Under the pieces are notes generated by a model. It did not search any database, was not told the DNA's origin, and was given only the letters and a program-made list of their open reading frames with translations. From assembly GCA_031002005.1 (NCBI GenBank), contig CM061919.1, forward strand, positions 228,034,739 through 228,098,738: a DNA stretch of 64,000 nt. The letters are read 5' to 3'. Each line of letters begins with the position of its first letter. The stretch's first letter is position 1. Source of the DNA: Vandiemenella viatica. Lineage: Eukaryota; Arthropoda; Insecta; Orthoptera; Morabidae. Positions 32,841-48,117 of the stretch are shown in pieces. A program made the translations under genes and the position numbers.

Positions 32841-33699
32841 GTGCAAAGGGGGAGGCTTGTGAATAAGACCAGCCATATCACTGTAGAGAGTGGCAGAGAT
32901 TTTATATTTTACACTAGCAGATTTACTTGCAATGCCCAGTATGATCTACACTGATTGCCCACACAGTAAATATTGAAGTTTGTAACAGAGGTCACTCTTC
33001 TGCACTTTTGAATTAAATTTCTCTTTCAGTTGCTCCATTTTCTACATGTATTTGGTTAACTAAACCCCAGTGTAGCAGAAAAGAGATAGGGTTGGAGTTC
33101 ATTTATTCCTGCAATATTTTTAGCCACCATTTCTGGAACATGTGTACCAAGTTTCATCAAAATAACTATAGAAATTTGTGCAGCAATAGAAACAATGATT
33201 TTTTTTTCAGGAAAGTAATAAAGACAGAATTGTTCAAAAATCAGTTATAAAAGTACCAGAAATGCCAACAGTTAAGGTTTTAAACAGTTCTCTTTCATGT
33301 TCAAACCCATCAAAGATGCATCATTTACTGTTAACAGTGGATACAATTTCACTTACAAACATCAGGGATTGTAGCTGGGCAGCCTGAGTTGTGGCAAACA
33401 AGATCTCCGATTTTCCGATTATAATATTAAAAATGATTTACGCATTTTCCACTTTACATTAGTTTTCTCTTCGCATTCAGTAGGGCTGTCTATTTGATTT
33501 AGACACTAAAAACCAAAATTTAAGGAAGGAACTGTTACATGCAATAACATGCCTGTTAATATATATTTTTTTAAAACTACAACGTATAAATTTAGTTGGT
33601 ATTTCATCTGTAGTGTTTCACGCTTTGTTGAGATTTACAGTTCCTGCTCCCACTTTATTTTATGTTGAAGCATAAGGCATACCAAACAATTCAATTGAG

Positions 33700-34568
33700 A
33701 TTCTAGTCTTCAAAACGTCGAATACCTCCATCAAAATCTGATTTTCTCTTGAACCAATATACAGTTTTTTGCGGTCTGGACTGAGAACCCTGACCACCCT
33801 GTTTCTTTTCATGCCACCACTCATAACACCAACAATTTCAACACCTGCTTCACAGTCCGCGCCATCAAAGTACTCCCAGACAAAAGCAGCATCTCAGAAC
33901 TGAGAAGGTGGGAACTGGCCTTTCAGTACCAACTGGGGACCAGACAACCACCTGGACTAAATTTAAGATAGCTCCAATTTTCCTCTCTCCTCCGACCTTT
34001 GCCCCTTACCTGCCATCATTTCCCACAAAACCATCGCTCACCAGAGCTTTCTCTTTTTGTACTTAGATCTATTGCAATAAATACTTTTTTTCTCTCGTGT
34101 GTTTTATATTATTATATTTTTTCCGTGTGTAGTATTTTTTCGTGTGTAATATTTTCAATAATTTTGCGTGTGGAATAATTTTTTATGGGGGCACTTGTAG
34201 ATCGTTTTCAGTAGATTCCACCCCCCCCCCCCGGGTTTCATTGGTTTGTTTTATGCCAGTGACCTTATGACCGCAACCGCGTTTCCACTGTGCAGTCTAA
34301 TTTTCATTTTCGGGCTTAGGTCCTTCCACCCCCGCCTCCCGCCATGTTGTTTCTCCCCCCTCCCTCTCCACCCCGACCAGCCTACTATGTGCACCCCGTG
34401 TGGTCTCCTCAGTTGGCTGCTAGCTTCCGCGGGGCAGCCACCTCATCCTACAACCTGATGAAGAGCTAAGCTCGAAAATTTGTATTGTGTTTGTGTGTTT
34501 TTTCGTGTTTTGACGCCGCTGGAGCCCTCATCTTTGGTAAGCGGTGGTTTTTCTCCTATCCCAATGTC

Positions 34569-34570
<2 letters not shown>
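33700..34570 (+). mobile_element. Penelope-like element 3' end, family 1
   Basis: At 33840-33960 the + strand encodes pieces such as TVRAIKVLPDKSSISELRRW and ELAFQYQLGTRQPPGLNL, the C-terminus of the GIY-YIG endonuclease region of PLEs (ELRRWELAYQHIL..RQPPGLN). A non-coding tail of about 500 bp, a hammerhead-like core (34455-34477), the terminal block CATCTTTGGTAAGCGGTGGT and a (TA)n(TG)n run follow. The tail recurs nearly unchanged and inverted at 47484-48070. Confidence 0.7.
34455..34477 (+). ncRNA. Hammerhead-ribozyme-like core (PLE)
   Basis: CTGATGA, A, GAGC, loop TAA, GCTC, GAAA: both invariant boxes are intact and separated by a four-pair stem. The identical sequence appears inverted at 47578-47600. 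Pairing partners for stem I were not found near it. Confidence 0.45.
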
Positions 34571-34612
<42 letters not shown>

Positions 34613-34617
34613 ATATA
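34571..34617. repeat. (TA)n(TG)n microsatellite at PLE end
   Basis: A run of alternating TA followed by TG abuts the terminal block of the PLE fragment ending at about 34570. The same association with (TA)n is seen at nearly every PLE or foldback end in the window. Confidence 0.85.
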
Positions 34618-35286
34618 GATGAAGCTTGATGTGATAGTCACAATGACTAATGAAGTGTTTTGGCAGACCTGTCTGGAACAGGATTGCTTACTGAAAGCAC
34701 TTATAATAGGTAATAAATGTGTTCCTGCTTTATGGATCTGGCTGCATGTGACAATAAGCATTTAGACTTTTGATGCTGCGGTCCTCTCATAAAGGTCATA
34801 GTCTTTTCCATTCTGCTCCCCCCCCTCCCCCCCCAAGCAGAATATGTGCTACCTCACAGCTCGTTTGCAAAATCAATTAGCAGATTTCGTACTACTTTCA
34901 GGACAAAATAGAATACAATTAAACACGTTTATTTGAAGATTTCTAATACTGTAATACAGATCTATCTGCTCATGTATTTGAATTCACTTTTTTAAAAATA
35001 TATATTAGCAGTGTTAATCTAAATAACAAAGGATCGGGGAAAAAAACCATCACTAACAGAGGTTGAACCTGTGATGTGAATAAAATACATGAGGTGAACA
35101 CAAATGTACAATATTTTGGTTTGAAACCTTATTCTAGCAAGAGGAATCGTGCCATTTGGTGATGGAGGTGTACACACACGCACACACACTTATGTTAAGC
35201 CTCATAATCTAAATGTTACTCATATGATGTAAAGTGTTCACATCCATTCTGTTCAGCAGCTGGTATTTTCTAAAATTTGTGCATGA

Positions 35287-38537
<3,251 letters not shown>

Positions 38538-38806
38538 TAAATATTTTGATATGGTTTCATTTCAATATTCAGATGAAAAGTGGTAGCATCCCTCCGATTC
38601 CTTCTCCCTCTTTTTCCCCACACATCTACACCATTATGTCAATAAATTTTATTTGAATATACCAGAAAGGTATGCAAATAACATAAATAAGATCAGAGTA
38701 GTGTTATGAATCATTTCTATTTGTTGTTATTCGAAATTAGGACAGCACTTTTTATTAAAAGGGACATCATCACCAAAGTTGTGGACAATATTGCTACAAT
38801 ATATAT

Positions 38807-39597
38807 ATATATATTAGCGAAATGAACCACCACATACCTCAGATGATTGTATCGGGGTGAACACACAAACACAAAACACAGGAAAAACGATGGATATTTC
38901 GAGACTTGGCTCTTCGTCAACAGGAGAAAATGAAGGAGGGAAGGTGGTGTGGGAGACTGTTTCACAGAATGACAGTTAGTCAGGAACATGGTGGGGGTAA
39001 ATTCAAACAGGGGGCAGGGAGAGGGGGACAATGAATTGAAGCTAGTACCTGAGAATGCAAAAATGTTACAAAAAGTGCGGAAAAATATATTCAAATGTTC
39101 ATTACATAAATTTGAGGAAGTAAAAATAAATAAGTAAACAAAATAAAATTGAAAAAATATAATAACAATAATAAAAGAATCAATGTAGTTAAACATCACC
39201 TCCGGTATGTGGTGGTTCAGTATACTGTAGACAGTGGGCATGGAGGCAAGTAGAGGGCAGAGGGAAGGAAAAGTACTAACTGGGTATTATCTCAAATTAA
39301 GACCAGGAGGTTGCCTTGTGCCTAGTTTGTATTGGTAGGCAAGTTCCCACCTTCAGTGTTCAGAGGTGCTGCTGCTGTTTGGGAGGACTCTGATAGCACG
39401 GACCGTGAAACAAGAATTTAAATTGTTAGTGTCATGCGAGATGGCATGGATAGCTACTGGATGTTTTGAATTCCGAGTGAAAACTGTCTGACGGTGGCCA
39501 TTCATTCTAATGGCTAATGGATTGGTAGTCAAACCTATCTAGGAAGCCAGGCAGTGTTTGCAGGTTAGCTGGTAAATTACACGGGATATTTCACAGG
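38807..39597 (-). mobile_element. Penelope-like element fragment (GIY-YIG region)
   Basis: After a short (TA)n, the minus strand carries, in broken frames, PLE endonuclease pieces: CQLTCKH, a GLTTN-like segment, NEWPPSD (from NGHRQ), FKTSSSYPCH and the ELRRWELAYQY..GTRQPPGL tail. The terminal block near 38825 is inverted relative to 34540. A hammerhead-like but degenerate core is at 38897-38920 (minus; TTGACGA, GAGCC, CAA, GTCTC, GAAA), where the first box begins with T instead of C. The fragment ends abruptly at the mariner piece. Confidence 0.6.
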
Positions 39598-40130
39598 TGG
39601 CGCAGTGACAGCTTTCTCGTGCCCAAAATTTCATGCAAGAGATGACCCACGTGGTCTTTTGAGGTGCCTACTGTTCCAGCAATGTCGTGCACCTTCAATT
39701 CAACCTGCCAATATGAAATCGTGGATTTTTGTCCTGTTATCCTCAATGGTAACCGTTTTTGGGTCACCTGGGCGTGCCTCATCAAAAACCGACGTGCGAC
39801 CACGTTGAAACTCGTTAAACCAATTATTGACAGTTGCCATCGAAGAAGAGTCACCGTACACAGCATCCAAGCACACTTTGATTTTGCTGCGCGATTTTCC
39901 TTCCAAAATCAAGAATCGAATCATCGACTGATATTGCTCTTTTTCCATTTTTCAAAAATCCGCCGACACACCCACTTTCACACGAACAAAACAAAACTAC
40001 GAGTTCAATTTGGCTGAAATTTTAACAATAGCCATCTCAGATAATGTACTACATGATAATAAATTTCTCTGGTCACAGTGGTGCCATCGGGAAGAGGGGC
40101 TAAATACTTATCGGACCTATTTCATAATTT
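39598..40130 (-). mobile_element. mariner element, 5' part only
   Basis: On the minus strand an ATG at 39948 begins MEKEQYQSMIRFLILEGKSR, then CLDAVYGDSSSMATVNNWFN and EFQRGRTSVFDEARPGDPKT. This is the helix-turn-helix N-terminus of a mariner transposase (same family as the SETMAR domain). A frameshift near 39705 is followed by VGTSKDHVGHLLHEILGTRK. The catalytic DDE/D part is absent: the element stops at 39598 against PLE sequence. The upstream 180 bp resembles a mariner 5'UTR. Confidence 0.78.
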
Positions 40131-40139
40131 CTTTGCAGT

Positions 40140-41240
40140 TGCTTTTCTAAATAGAATTGTTATAAAATAAACCTTAAAAGTAATTTCTCACCCCTCGTGC
40201 TGTAGCAAAATGTTTGTTGGCAACATGGTCCAGGTTGCCATCCAGACTAACCACTCTCTCCTCTAATATTGCCACCAAAAAATCAGTTTCAATCACACGT
40301 GAATTAATAGATTCTCTGTATCGCGTGTCAGTGTCGCCATGCATCGTGATATAAGCTTGATTCAAAGCCTTCATGGGTTCTTACATCTTTCTTTTTTATT
40401 ATCTGTGAAGATTGATGTTTAAACAGCTGACCAGGCTTACATGTGACTGAAATAATGAACCCAGTGAAAACGAAGGATGCTAAAAATAAATCTTAACAAC
40501 TTAAGTTATGCCAAGTAATATTAATTTTAATTGTCATTTAGGCAGCAAGGATCGTGATCAATTTTGAACTTTTAATTCAAAGCAAGTAATGATTTAAGTA
40601 ATAAAAAAAGCAACTAATAATTAATATGCTAATTTAAATGAAATACATACTTTTCTCTCAGTATTCTGGCAATTCATTTCTTAGCAATTCCATAATTAGA
40701 TGGAATTGTTATAAATTAAAACTTGGTGAAATTCCTCATGCCTTGTGCTGTAGCAAAAGGTTTCAGTTTCCATCCTGGTACTGGATGCGTTTCAACCTAA
40801 CCGCATACTACGCTAAACTTGCTGCCAGAAAAACAATACTTCAATCACACGCATATTACATGTACTGTATTTTAGTGTCAATAATAGTGAGATTTAAATT
40901 TGATCAAAAATCTTCAAGGGTTATTACATCTTTCTTTTTTGTTATCATTAATTCAGACTGCTATTACAACATTTGAATGGCTAATGCAGTTACATGCGGC
41001 TGAAATATATTGTCATTGAAAGTAAAGGAAATTAAAAATAAATCTTAACAACTTACGTCATGTCACCTAATATTAGTTTTAATTGTAGTATAGGCTGTAT
41101 ACAATGTGATCATTGTGAAACTTTCATTCAATTGAAGTAATGATTTAAGTAATAGGACACTAATGAAAACAATTTAAATTATTTTAAAAAATAAAATAAA
41201 TTACCGATGCCCTCTTCTGGAACATAAAGTTCTGATTGTA
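40140..41240. repeat. Tandem duplication, unit about 550 bp
   Basis: Two diverged copies in direct order share GTGCTGTAGCAAAA (near 40197 and 40745), TTACATCTTTCTTTTTT (40381, 40922), AAATAAATCTTAACAACTTA (40485, 41037) and AAGTAATGATTTAAGTAATA (40583, 41132). A partial third copy follows near 41340-41420. The offset is about 548-552 bp. No coding content. Confidence 0.72.
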
Positions 41241-41249
41241 AAACAATCT

Positions 41250-43690
41250 AATCAAAACTATTACTAATTGAAAATCAAAGCTTTTATCTTAGTTATCTAT
41301 TGATAAACATTTTAAAGAATACTTTTGCTTCAAATGAAAATAAGCAACTAATGATTGAATTAATTTATTCATGTGTGCTTGGCTAAATAGAACTGTTATT
41401 AAATAACATGTATAACCTAGAACATCTCCGGTTGTAAGTGGGACAACGAAGGCGAAAAGCGAGACGTTGTAGTGTGATGTCACCACATGACAACTATAAC
41501 ATGAATAAAATTTGCATTTTATAGGTATAGATTATTATTCCTCTTGGGAGATATTTTGCAATTTTTGTTTAAATAAGATTGTTTTTATATGAAACAATTA
41601 AAATTTTCAGTGTGCACTCTCAAATTTGGATAAAAAGGGGAAGGCTATTTCTTACCTTGTTTTTTTACTGATTAAAAGGTATGAATAATTTTAATAATTT
41701 TGCGATATGTTATAGTAAACTAAAATAACGAGACTTGCATATTCTTCCTTGCCACTGATGTACAGAGGATGGTCATTGTTATGTAAGCATACAAACACAC
41801 ATGACACTAATTGATTCAACACAACACTTTACATCTCAATTAAGTGATTGCAGCAGCTTCTCATAAAATTGCCATCCCACTTCTTCCCCATCCAAGAAGG
41901 ATGTACCTATTTCAGAGCTACTAAACTGAAAGCTGTATATTAAAAAAAAAAAAATTTTCCTGTTCATAATGTCTGTATTTTTTAAAATTCTACAGCTAGT
42001 TAAATTGAAATGAAACATTTAACTTTTCAAGTTATCCTGAAATGACTATCTTTTTCTTGGTAGATATATAACTTCTAGGAAAATCTTAGTTTTAAACATT
42101 AGCTTTTAATTAACGAGCTATTTAGTTTCTGATTATAAATATTCTTGTGAAAATTGAAACGGCTTTTTAGATGTGAAAGTTATAAGCTAAACTTAATTGC
42201 TTAAATTCTGTATAAAATAAAACCTTGTTAATCTGAAATCAAAATGCTGTAAGTGAGTTTTCCTTACTGATATTTTGTATAGTAAAAAGATCTTTTCATT
42301 GCTATCATCTAACAGAAAAATTCCTCAATTCTAAAAGTTAAAACATAATCCATACACTTAAAAGTACTATTTATCTCCAGAACTAATTAGAAAATCTATT
42401 TTTACTTGCATTGGTAGTCCTGTTCTTTTAACTCTTAATTTATGGGGATTAAAATATTCTAGTTTGCATTTTCTTTTTTGTGTATTTAAATATCTTTTTT
42501 TGGAATCAAGAATTGTTAAAAAAACTGATTCTGTCAGTGGGGCTTTGCAGATTCTAGTTCATTTTATGATGAGGAAAGGGAGATTTTATTTATAGTTATA
42601 AATTCCAGCTAACCATGCCTACTTAGATGTGTTTCTTAGATGAATGGTATTTACTTCCAGGAATCATATCCTTGTGTATAAACTGTCAAAGTTCTCTTGT
42701 TTAAGTCTGTATTGGCTTAATATACAGCAGAATAAATACATTATTCTTCTATTTAGTCTTTTATATTGTGTACACATTTTTCCACCACAAGTTCTTCATG
42801 AAAATACATTATACACGTACATAACCAATATGAAATCTTGTATCACTTCTTTGACAAAAAATTTGTTTCCAGCTAAATTTTTTTAGGGAGATATTAAAAA
42901 AAGATGATCATATGTTAAGATATATAGATGATGCACAGCTTTCTTCCAATTTTATTGGAATCAGAATGGTAGAAAGGAGCAGAGTATTATCGTGCAGAAG
43001 CAGGGCATTGTCTATCAGAATCTTGCATCTTCTGCAGTGATATGTGCCTCTATTCTTACCCAAGTGCTAAAAGGAGTAGGAAGAATTGTCCGTATTGTTA
43101 TTCAAGCAGAAATTCATAGTGCACAACAATTTCAGCAAAAGATGATAATGAGATCATAGCCAGCGGACCAATGGGTTTGTCTTCACAGGAGAAACATTTT
43201 CTTTTGCAAGTGATCTGTGCTAGAGCTTTCCACATCAGGAGTAAGGGGTTTACCAATAATTACTCACACAGGAATCTTTCTGAGAAATAAATGATATTTC
43301 TTTTGAGACCCCCTTAACCATGTGGATGAGAACAGAATTATTTGACAAATGCTATTAAAAACTAATAATAATTTAGGTAATTAAATATAAGGAAGGATAG
43401 GAAAAATAAATATATCATTTCAAACAGATGACAGCAGAAGGAACATTACTAACACAAAAACCTTACAATATTTTGGTATAAAACCTTCATGTATGGAGGC
43501 AAGAGGATCAGATGTTTACACACTGAGATACTTCATATGACAGAAGCTAGAGATGAGCATGTTGATCACGTTGGGGAGTGTCGGGGGTCGTATGAGTAGT
43601 AAAGGGAAAGTATAATGTTGACTAAATGTGGCACAAAGTAATAAAATGAAAATTAGTAATTTGGCTCCTATATTAAAAAAAAAAAAAGTG
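41250..43690. other. Intron 10, no gene recognised
   Basis: AT-rich intron sequence without recognisable exon, transposon end or RNA gene. I searched it for further copies of exon 11 by eye and saw none. Confidence 0.4.
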
Positions 43691-43935
43691 TTTAAATAAC
43701 AAAGTATAGGGAAAATGACTCATCACTTACCAAAGTTGAAGACTGCAAAGAGTGAAAAACATGTAACGAATAAAAACATGTAACGAATAAAAACATGTAA
43801 CGAATAAAAACATGTAACGAATAAAAACATATAACGAATAAAAACATATACAATTTTTTTGATTTTACACCTTAAAGTGGTAGGGCACAAGCCATATGGT
43901 TCCTGTGGTGTGCACACACACACCGAATTTTACCA
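43690..43935 (-). repeat. PLE terminal block with 17-bp minisatellite
   Basis: A PLE-type end (AAATGACTCATCACTTACCAAAGTTGAAG) is followed at about 43756-43850 by five to six tandem copies of a 17-bp unit (AACATGTAACGAATAAA), decaying to ATATAACG in the last. The flanking block recurs at 55470-55620 and inverted at 47230-47445, without the expansion. Confidence 0.75.
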
Positions 43936-44224
43936 CATGATCTAACTCTTATAACCAAGATGATATATACAAATATGTATATTGCAGGCAGTGCTAAAAT
44001 TAATATAAATTGATAAAATTACCGTTTGACCCATCTCTCATTATTATTAGTATTGTTTTCATTTAACCAGTAATAATTTTAACAAATTTCTTCCAAATTT
44101 GCTTTAACATTATGTTCTCTTTTGTTATATTTATTAATTTCATTGCTGCCTGTGAGATATATATATATATATAGAACATTGGATAGGATATATCCGCTTT
44201 TAGCACCTTTGTTTCCTAACAAAC

Positions 44225-44565
44225 TATATATATATATAGTAAACAATGAAATCAAAGGCCCTAAGTAGCAAAAATGAAATATTAGTTAAATGAATCACCA
44301 CTTAGCACAAGAACAGGAAAAATAGTCATTGAACAGTCATTTTGTGAGACTGTCTCCTACACCACCCTCCCTCCATAATATTCTCCTTATGACAAAGGGC
44401 CAAGTCCCAAACTATTGTTTTTCCTGTTCTTGTGCTTTTTTGTGTGTTCACCCCATGAACCCATCATCTAAGGTAAGTGGTGGCTCATTTCACTATCCTT
44501 TTATTTTGGAAATTCATTCGCTACTTAGGTCCAATTGTTTCCTGGTTACTATATATATATATATA
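44225..44565. mobile_element. Foldback element 1 between (TA)n runs
   Basis: The left arm (44264-44327: TAGCAAAAATGAAAT, AATCACCACTTAGC, ACAAGAACAGGAAAAA) is the inverse of the right arm (44414-44540: TTTTTCCTGTTCTTGTGC, GGTAAGTGGTGGCTCATTTC). The centre is the PLE tail with a degenerate hammerhead-like box (TATGACAAAGGGCC). (TA)n lies on both sides. Confidence 0.6.
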
Positions 44566-44569
44566 TATA

Positions 44570-45004
44570 TAAAACTAAGGAAGGATAGGGAATCATGACC
44601 CAACACTTACCACCGATGAAGGTGACTGGGAACGATGAACACAAAAAAACCAACGCAAGAAAATTGCAATAGTTCGGCATACAACCTTATTTGTGGCAGA
44701 AGTGAGACACCAGGCAGGGTCAGGTGTGTACACAGAGACAGCCGAGTTTCAATAGACTAGCAGGAAAATGCTTTAAGGCAATAAAAATAAAGGAGGATAG
44801 GGAAATATGACCCAACACTTACCACAGGTGAAGGTGGTCTCTGTGTACATATCTGACTCCACCTGGTGTCTCACTTCTACACGAATATGGCTGTATGCTG
44901 AAATATTGTGCTTCTCTTGGTGTCGGGTTTTTGTTTTTGTTCGTCATCCCAACCGCATTCATCTGTGGTAAGTGTTGGGTCATATTTCCCTATCCTTATA
45001 TATG
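44570..45004. mobile_element. Foldback element 2 between (TA)n runs
   Basis: The left arm starts AGGATAGGG...CCCAACACTTACCACC and the right arm ends GGTAAGTGTTGGGTC...CCCTATCC. Both carry the GTGAGACACCAGGCAG-type block in opposite directions. A further internal left-type end lies at about 44790-44830. The same family supplies the ends of the PLE at 56380-58580. Confidence 0.6.
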
Positions 45005-46375
45005 TATATATATGGAAAGGACAGATGAAATACACCCAACATTCACCAAAGTTGAAGGAAGGAGGGTAGCAGCAACACAAAAACAAAGAAAATAAAATAT
45101 TTTACCCTTTTCCAAGTTAATAGATGTAAGGGGTCTAGGGTTGCGCAAGACTTGCATTCGACGCAGTCGCTCATAGAATGCAATAGACCATCGGAGGTGG
45201 TGGGGGGACCAACGATAATATAACCGTGAGTATAAATCATAAGAAAGATTAAAATGGTTGAAAAAATAATAGTAATAAAAATATAAATAAATAAACAAAA
45301 ATATTAAAATTTTTTGAAAAATATATGAATCTATTGTGCCGGCCAGTGATGGATGTATAGGGTGAGGATTGAAGATATTAATGGAAATTAAGGCCTGGGG
45401 GATGTCTAGTCTGCAGGATGTGTTGATAAGCCAATTCCCACCTGCGGAGTTCGGATTGGGAGATAGTGTCTGGATGTACTTTAATGGCTCTGGCTGTGAA
45501 GCAGTTTTTAAGGTCGCGGGTATTGTGAGTACTGGCACGGTGAGCAACAGGGAGATCCAGGTTTTGGGAGTAAACTGTTTGTCTGTGACCATTCATTCTG
45601 ATGGATAATGAGTTTGAGGTCAGGCCAATATAGGAACTTTGATAGTGGAGGCAGGTGAGCTGGTATTTGAGATGGGTTGTTGTACAAGTGGCATGACCTA
45701 TTATGGGGTAGTTTTCACCAGTAGTAAGGTTGCTATAGGTAGTGGTAGGTGGATGCATACCGCAAGTTCTACAACGGGGTCTCTTACAAGGGAAGGATCC
45801 AAACGGTGGTTTAGGAGCATCAGAGGGTTGATATTTATGTACAAGGATTTTTTTAGATTAGACGGTCTGCTGAAGGTGACTCGGGGTGTGGTGGGAATGA
45901 TAGTGGGAAGAATGCGGTGCATTTCAGGAAAGGATCTAAGAAAGTCATAGCCCAAATGAAGAACATGGTTTAGTGATTCCAGGCCAGGGAAAAACTGGGT
46001 GAGAAAAACAGGGTTCTGGTTGGCTTTAGGTTGTGTGTGTCGGTGTGGGGGACAGTTCTTGACTCTTGATAGCTGTTTTTGAACTAGTGCTGGAGGATAA
46101 TTGTGGTTTGAGTGCCTGGGTCAGGTTGTTGGTGTAGAGAGTAAAGGTCTCGTGATCAGAGCAGATGATTTTGCCTTGAATGGCTAGGCTGTATGGGATG
46201 GAACGTTTTGTATGATATGGATGGCAGCTATCAAAATGGAGATATTGCAGTAGGTTAGTGGGTTTTATGAGGACAGAGGTGTGTAGGTGACCATTCTGTA
46301 CAGAGATGTCTACATCCAGAAAAGTGATGTCAGTATGAGAGTAAGACCAGGCGGAGTTTAACCCTGTTTTTCTCA
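45005..46375 (-). mobile_element. Penelope-like element: RT C-terminus plus GIY-YIG
   Basis: Minus strand, reading from 46375: TFLDVDISVQNGHLHTSVLI, KPTNLLQYLHFDSCHPYHTK and RSIPYSLAIQGKIICSD (C-terminal RT/thumb of PLEs). After frame breaks, CKRPRCRTCGMHPPTTTYS, TTTHLKYQLTCLHYQSSYIG, LTSNSLSIRMNGHRQT and ELRRWELAYQHILQTRHPPG give a nearly intact GIY-YIG endonuclease domain (the YIG is visible; the first Y/GIY position is KYQLTC). The zinc-binding Cys residues are present. It ends in the terminal block CACCAAAGTTGAAGG and (TA)n. The RT catalytic part is missing. Confidence 0.78.
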
Positions 46376-47175
46376 TCCAGTTTTTCCTACATCCTTGTAC
46401 ATAAATATAAACCCTCTGATGCTCCTAAACCACCATTTGGATCCTTCCATTGTAAGAGACCCCGTTGCAAAACTTGCGGTACGCGTCCACCCACCACTAC
46501 CTATAGCAACCCTACTACTGGTGAAACCTACCCCATAATAGGTCGTGCCACTTGTACAATCACCCATCTCATATACCAGCTCACCTGCCTCCACTGCCAA
46601 ATTTCCTACATTGCTGTCACGTCAAACAAACTCATTATCCATCAGAATGAATGGTTACAGACAAACGGTTTATCCCCAAAGCCTGGACCTCCCTGTTGTT
46701 CACCATGCCAGTACCGACAATACCCGCGACCTCCTTCACAGTCAGAGCCACTTCTAGACACTACCTCCCAATCTGTACTCTGCAGGTGGGAATTGGCTTA
46801 TCAACACATCCTGCAGACTAGGCATCCTCTAGGCCTTAATTTCCGTTAATATCTTTCATCCTCGCCCTATACACCCATCACTGGCCAGCACAATAGATTC
46901 ATATATTTTACAAAAATTTTCAACTATATTTTTATTTATATATTTTATTACTATTATTTTTCAACCATTTTAATCTTTCTTATGATTTATACTCGCCGTT
47001 ATATTATCGTTATATTGCATTCTATAAGTAGCTGCGTCGAATGCAAGTCTTGTGCAAGCCCAGTCACTTACATGTGTTAACTTGAAAAATGATTTTACCC
47101 GAAATATTGTTTTTGTGTTGCTGCTGCCCTCCTCCCTTCAACTTTGGTGAGTATTGGTTGTATTTGATCTGTCTT
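46376..47175 (+). mobile_element. Penelope-like element, inverted partner copy
   Basis: Directly abuts the previous element in opposite orientation. + strand: KPPFGSFHCKRPRCKTCGTR, PTTTYSNPTTGETYPIIGRA, THLIYQLTCLHCQISYIAVT, and after shifts CRWELAYQHILQTRHPLGLN. It lacks the RT and has YIA in place of YIG. It ends in CCTTCAACTTTGGTGAGTAT, the same terminal block. The pair forms a large imperfect palindrome of about 800-bp arms separated by about 550 bp that is unique to the first copy. Confidence 0.75.
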
Positions 47176-47177
47176 TT

Positions 47178-47445
47178 TCATATAAATATTGCCTCATGGC
47201 ATTTCTTTTCTTTCCTTTCATTGTTACCTACATGTATGTCATCGTAGTTATAAAAGCCAATCATGTGGTAAGCTTCAGTGTGCACATACCTCCCGAACCA
47301 TATGGCTCGTTCCCTATCACATGAATAAGGTGTAAAACAGAAATATTGTATATGTTTTTGTTCATCACACATTTTTCAAACATCCCAGCCTTCAACTTTG
47401 ATGAATGAGTCATTTTCCCTATTCTTTGTTATTTATACTGCTTAG
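47178..47445 (+). mobile_element. PLE terminal fragment
   Basis: Carries GTGTGCACATACCTCCCGAA, a decayed hammerhead-like segment (ACAGAAATATTGTATATG) and the end block CCTTCAACTTTGATGAATGA. It is the reverse of the fragments at 43690 and 55470. The left portion (CATTTCTTTTCTTTCCTTTC) is inverted at 48112-48150. Confidence 0.5.
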
Positions 47446-47483
47446 AAACAGTTTCCTTTCTCATTAGTATCAATATATATATA

Positions 47484-48067
47484 TATTAGACATTGGGATA
47501 GGAGAAAAACCACCGCTTACCAAAGATGAGGGCTCCAGCGGCGTCAAAACACACACAAACACAAACATAATACAAATTTTCGAGCTTAGCTCTTCATCAG
47601 GTTGTAGGATGAGGTGGCTGCCCCGCGGAAGCTAGCAACCAACTGAGGAGACCACACGGGGTGCACATGGTCGGCTGGTCGGGGTGGAGAGGGAGGGGGG
47701 AGAAACAACATGGCGGGAGGCGGGGGTGGGGGTGGAAGGACCTAAGCCCGAAAATGATAGACTGCACAGTGGAAACGCGGTTGCTGTCATAAGGTCACTG
47801 CATAAAACAAACCAAGGAAACCCCGGGGGGGGGGGGGGGGGGTGGAATCTACTGAAAACGATCTATAAGTGCCCCCATAAAAAATTATTCCACACGCAAA
47901 ATTATAGAAAATATTATACACGAAAAAATACTACACATGGAAAAAATATTATAATATAAGACACACGAGAGAAAAATTTTTTTTTTATTGCAATAGATCT
48001 AAGTACAAAAAGAGAAAGCTCTGGTGAGCGATGGTTTTGTGGGAAATGATGGCAGGTAAGGGGCAAA

Positions 48068-48070
<3 letters not shown>
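47484..48070 (-). mobile_element. PLE 3' tail, inverted copy of 34000-34570
   Basis: Starts after (TA)n with GACATTGGGATAGGAG and ACCACCGCTTACCAAAGATG, then the hammerhead-like core, a GC-rich segment and a poly-G run (47823-47841). It ends AGAGCTTTC...TTACCTGCC on the minus strand against another (TA)n. It matches the + strand tail at 34000-34570 almost base for base, so it is the youngest-looking repeat pair in the window. Confidence 0.75.
47578..47600 (-). ncRNA. Hammerhead-ribozyme-like core (PLE)
   Basis: Minus strand CTGATGA, A, GAGC, TAA, GCTC, GAAA: identical to the core at 34455-34477, with both conserved boxes intact. Stem I partners were not identified. Confidence 0.45.
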
Positions 48071-48112
<42 letters not shown>

Positions 48113-48117
48113 TAACA
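48070..48117. repeat. (TA)n microsatellite
   Basis: A run of about 22 TA units separates the PLE tail from foldback element 3. Confidence 0.9.

Noticed and set aside
42644..42886. 80-codon Leu/Tyr-rich frame as a hidden membrane exon
   Set aside because: No MRP similarity and no suitable acceptor/donor pair; hydrophobicity follows from T-rich DNA.
45369..45950. Plus-strand open frames over the PLE
   Set aside because: They are antisense shadows of the minus-strand GIY-YIG region.
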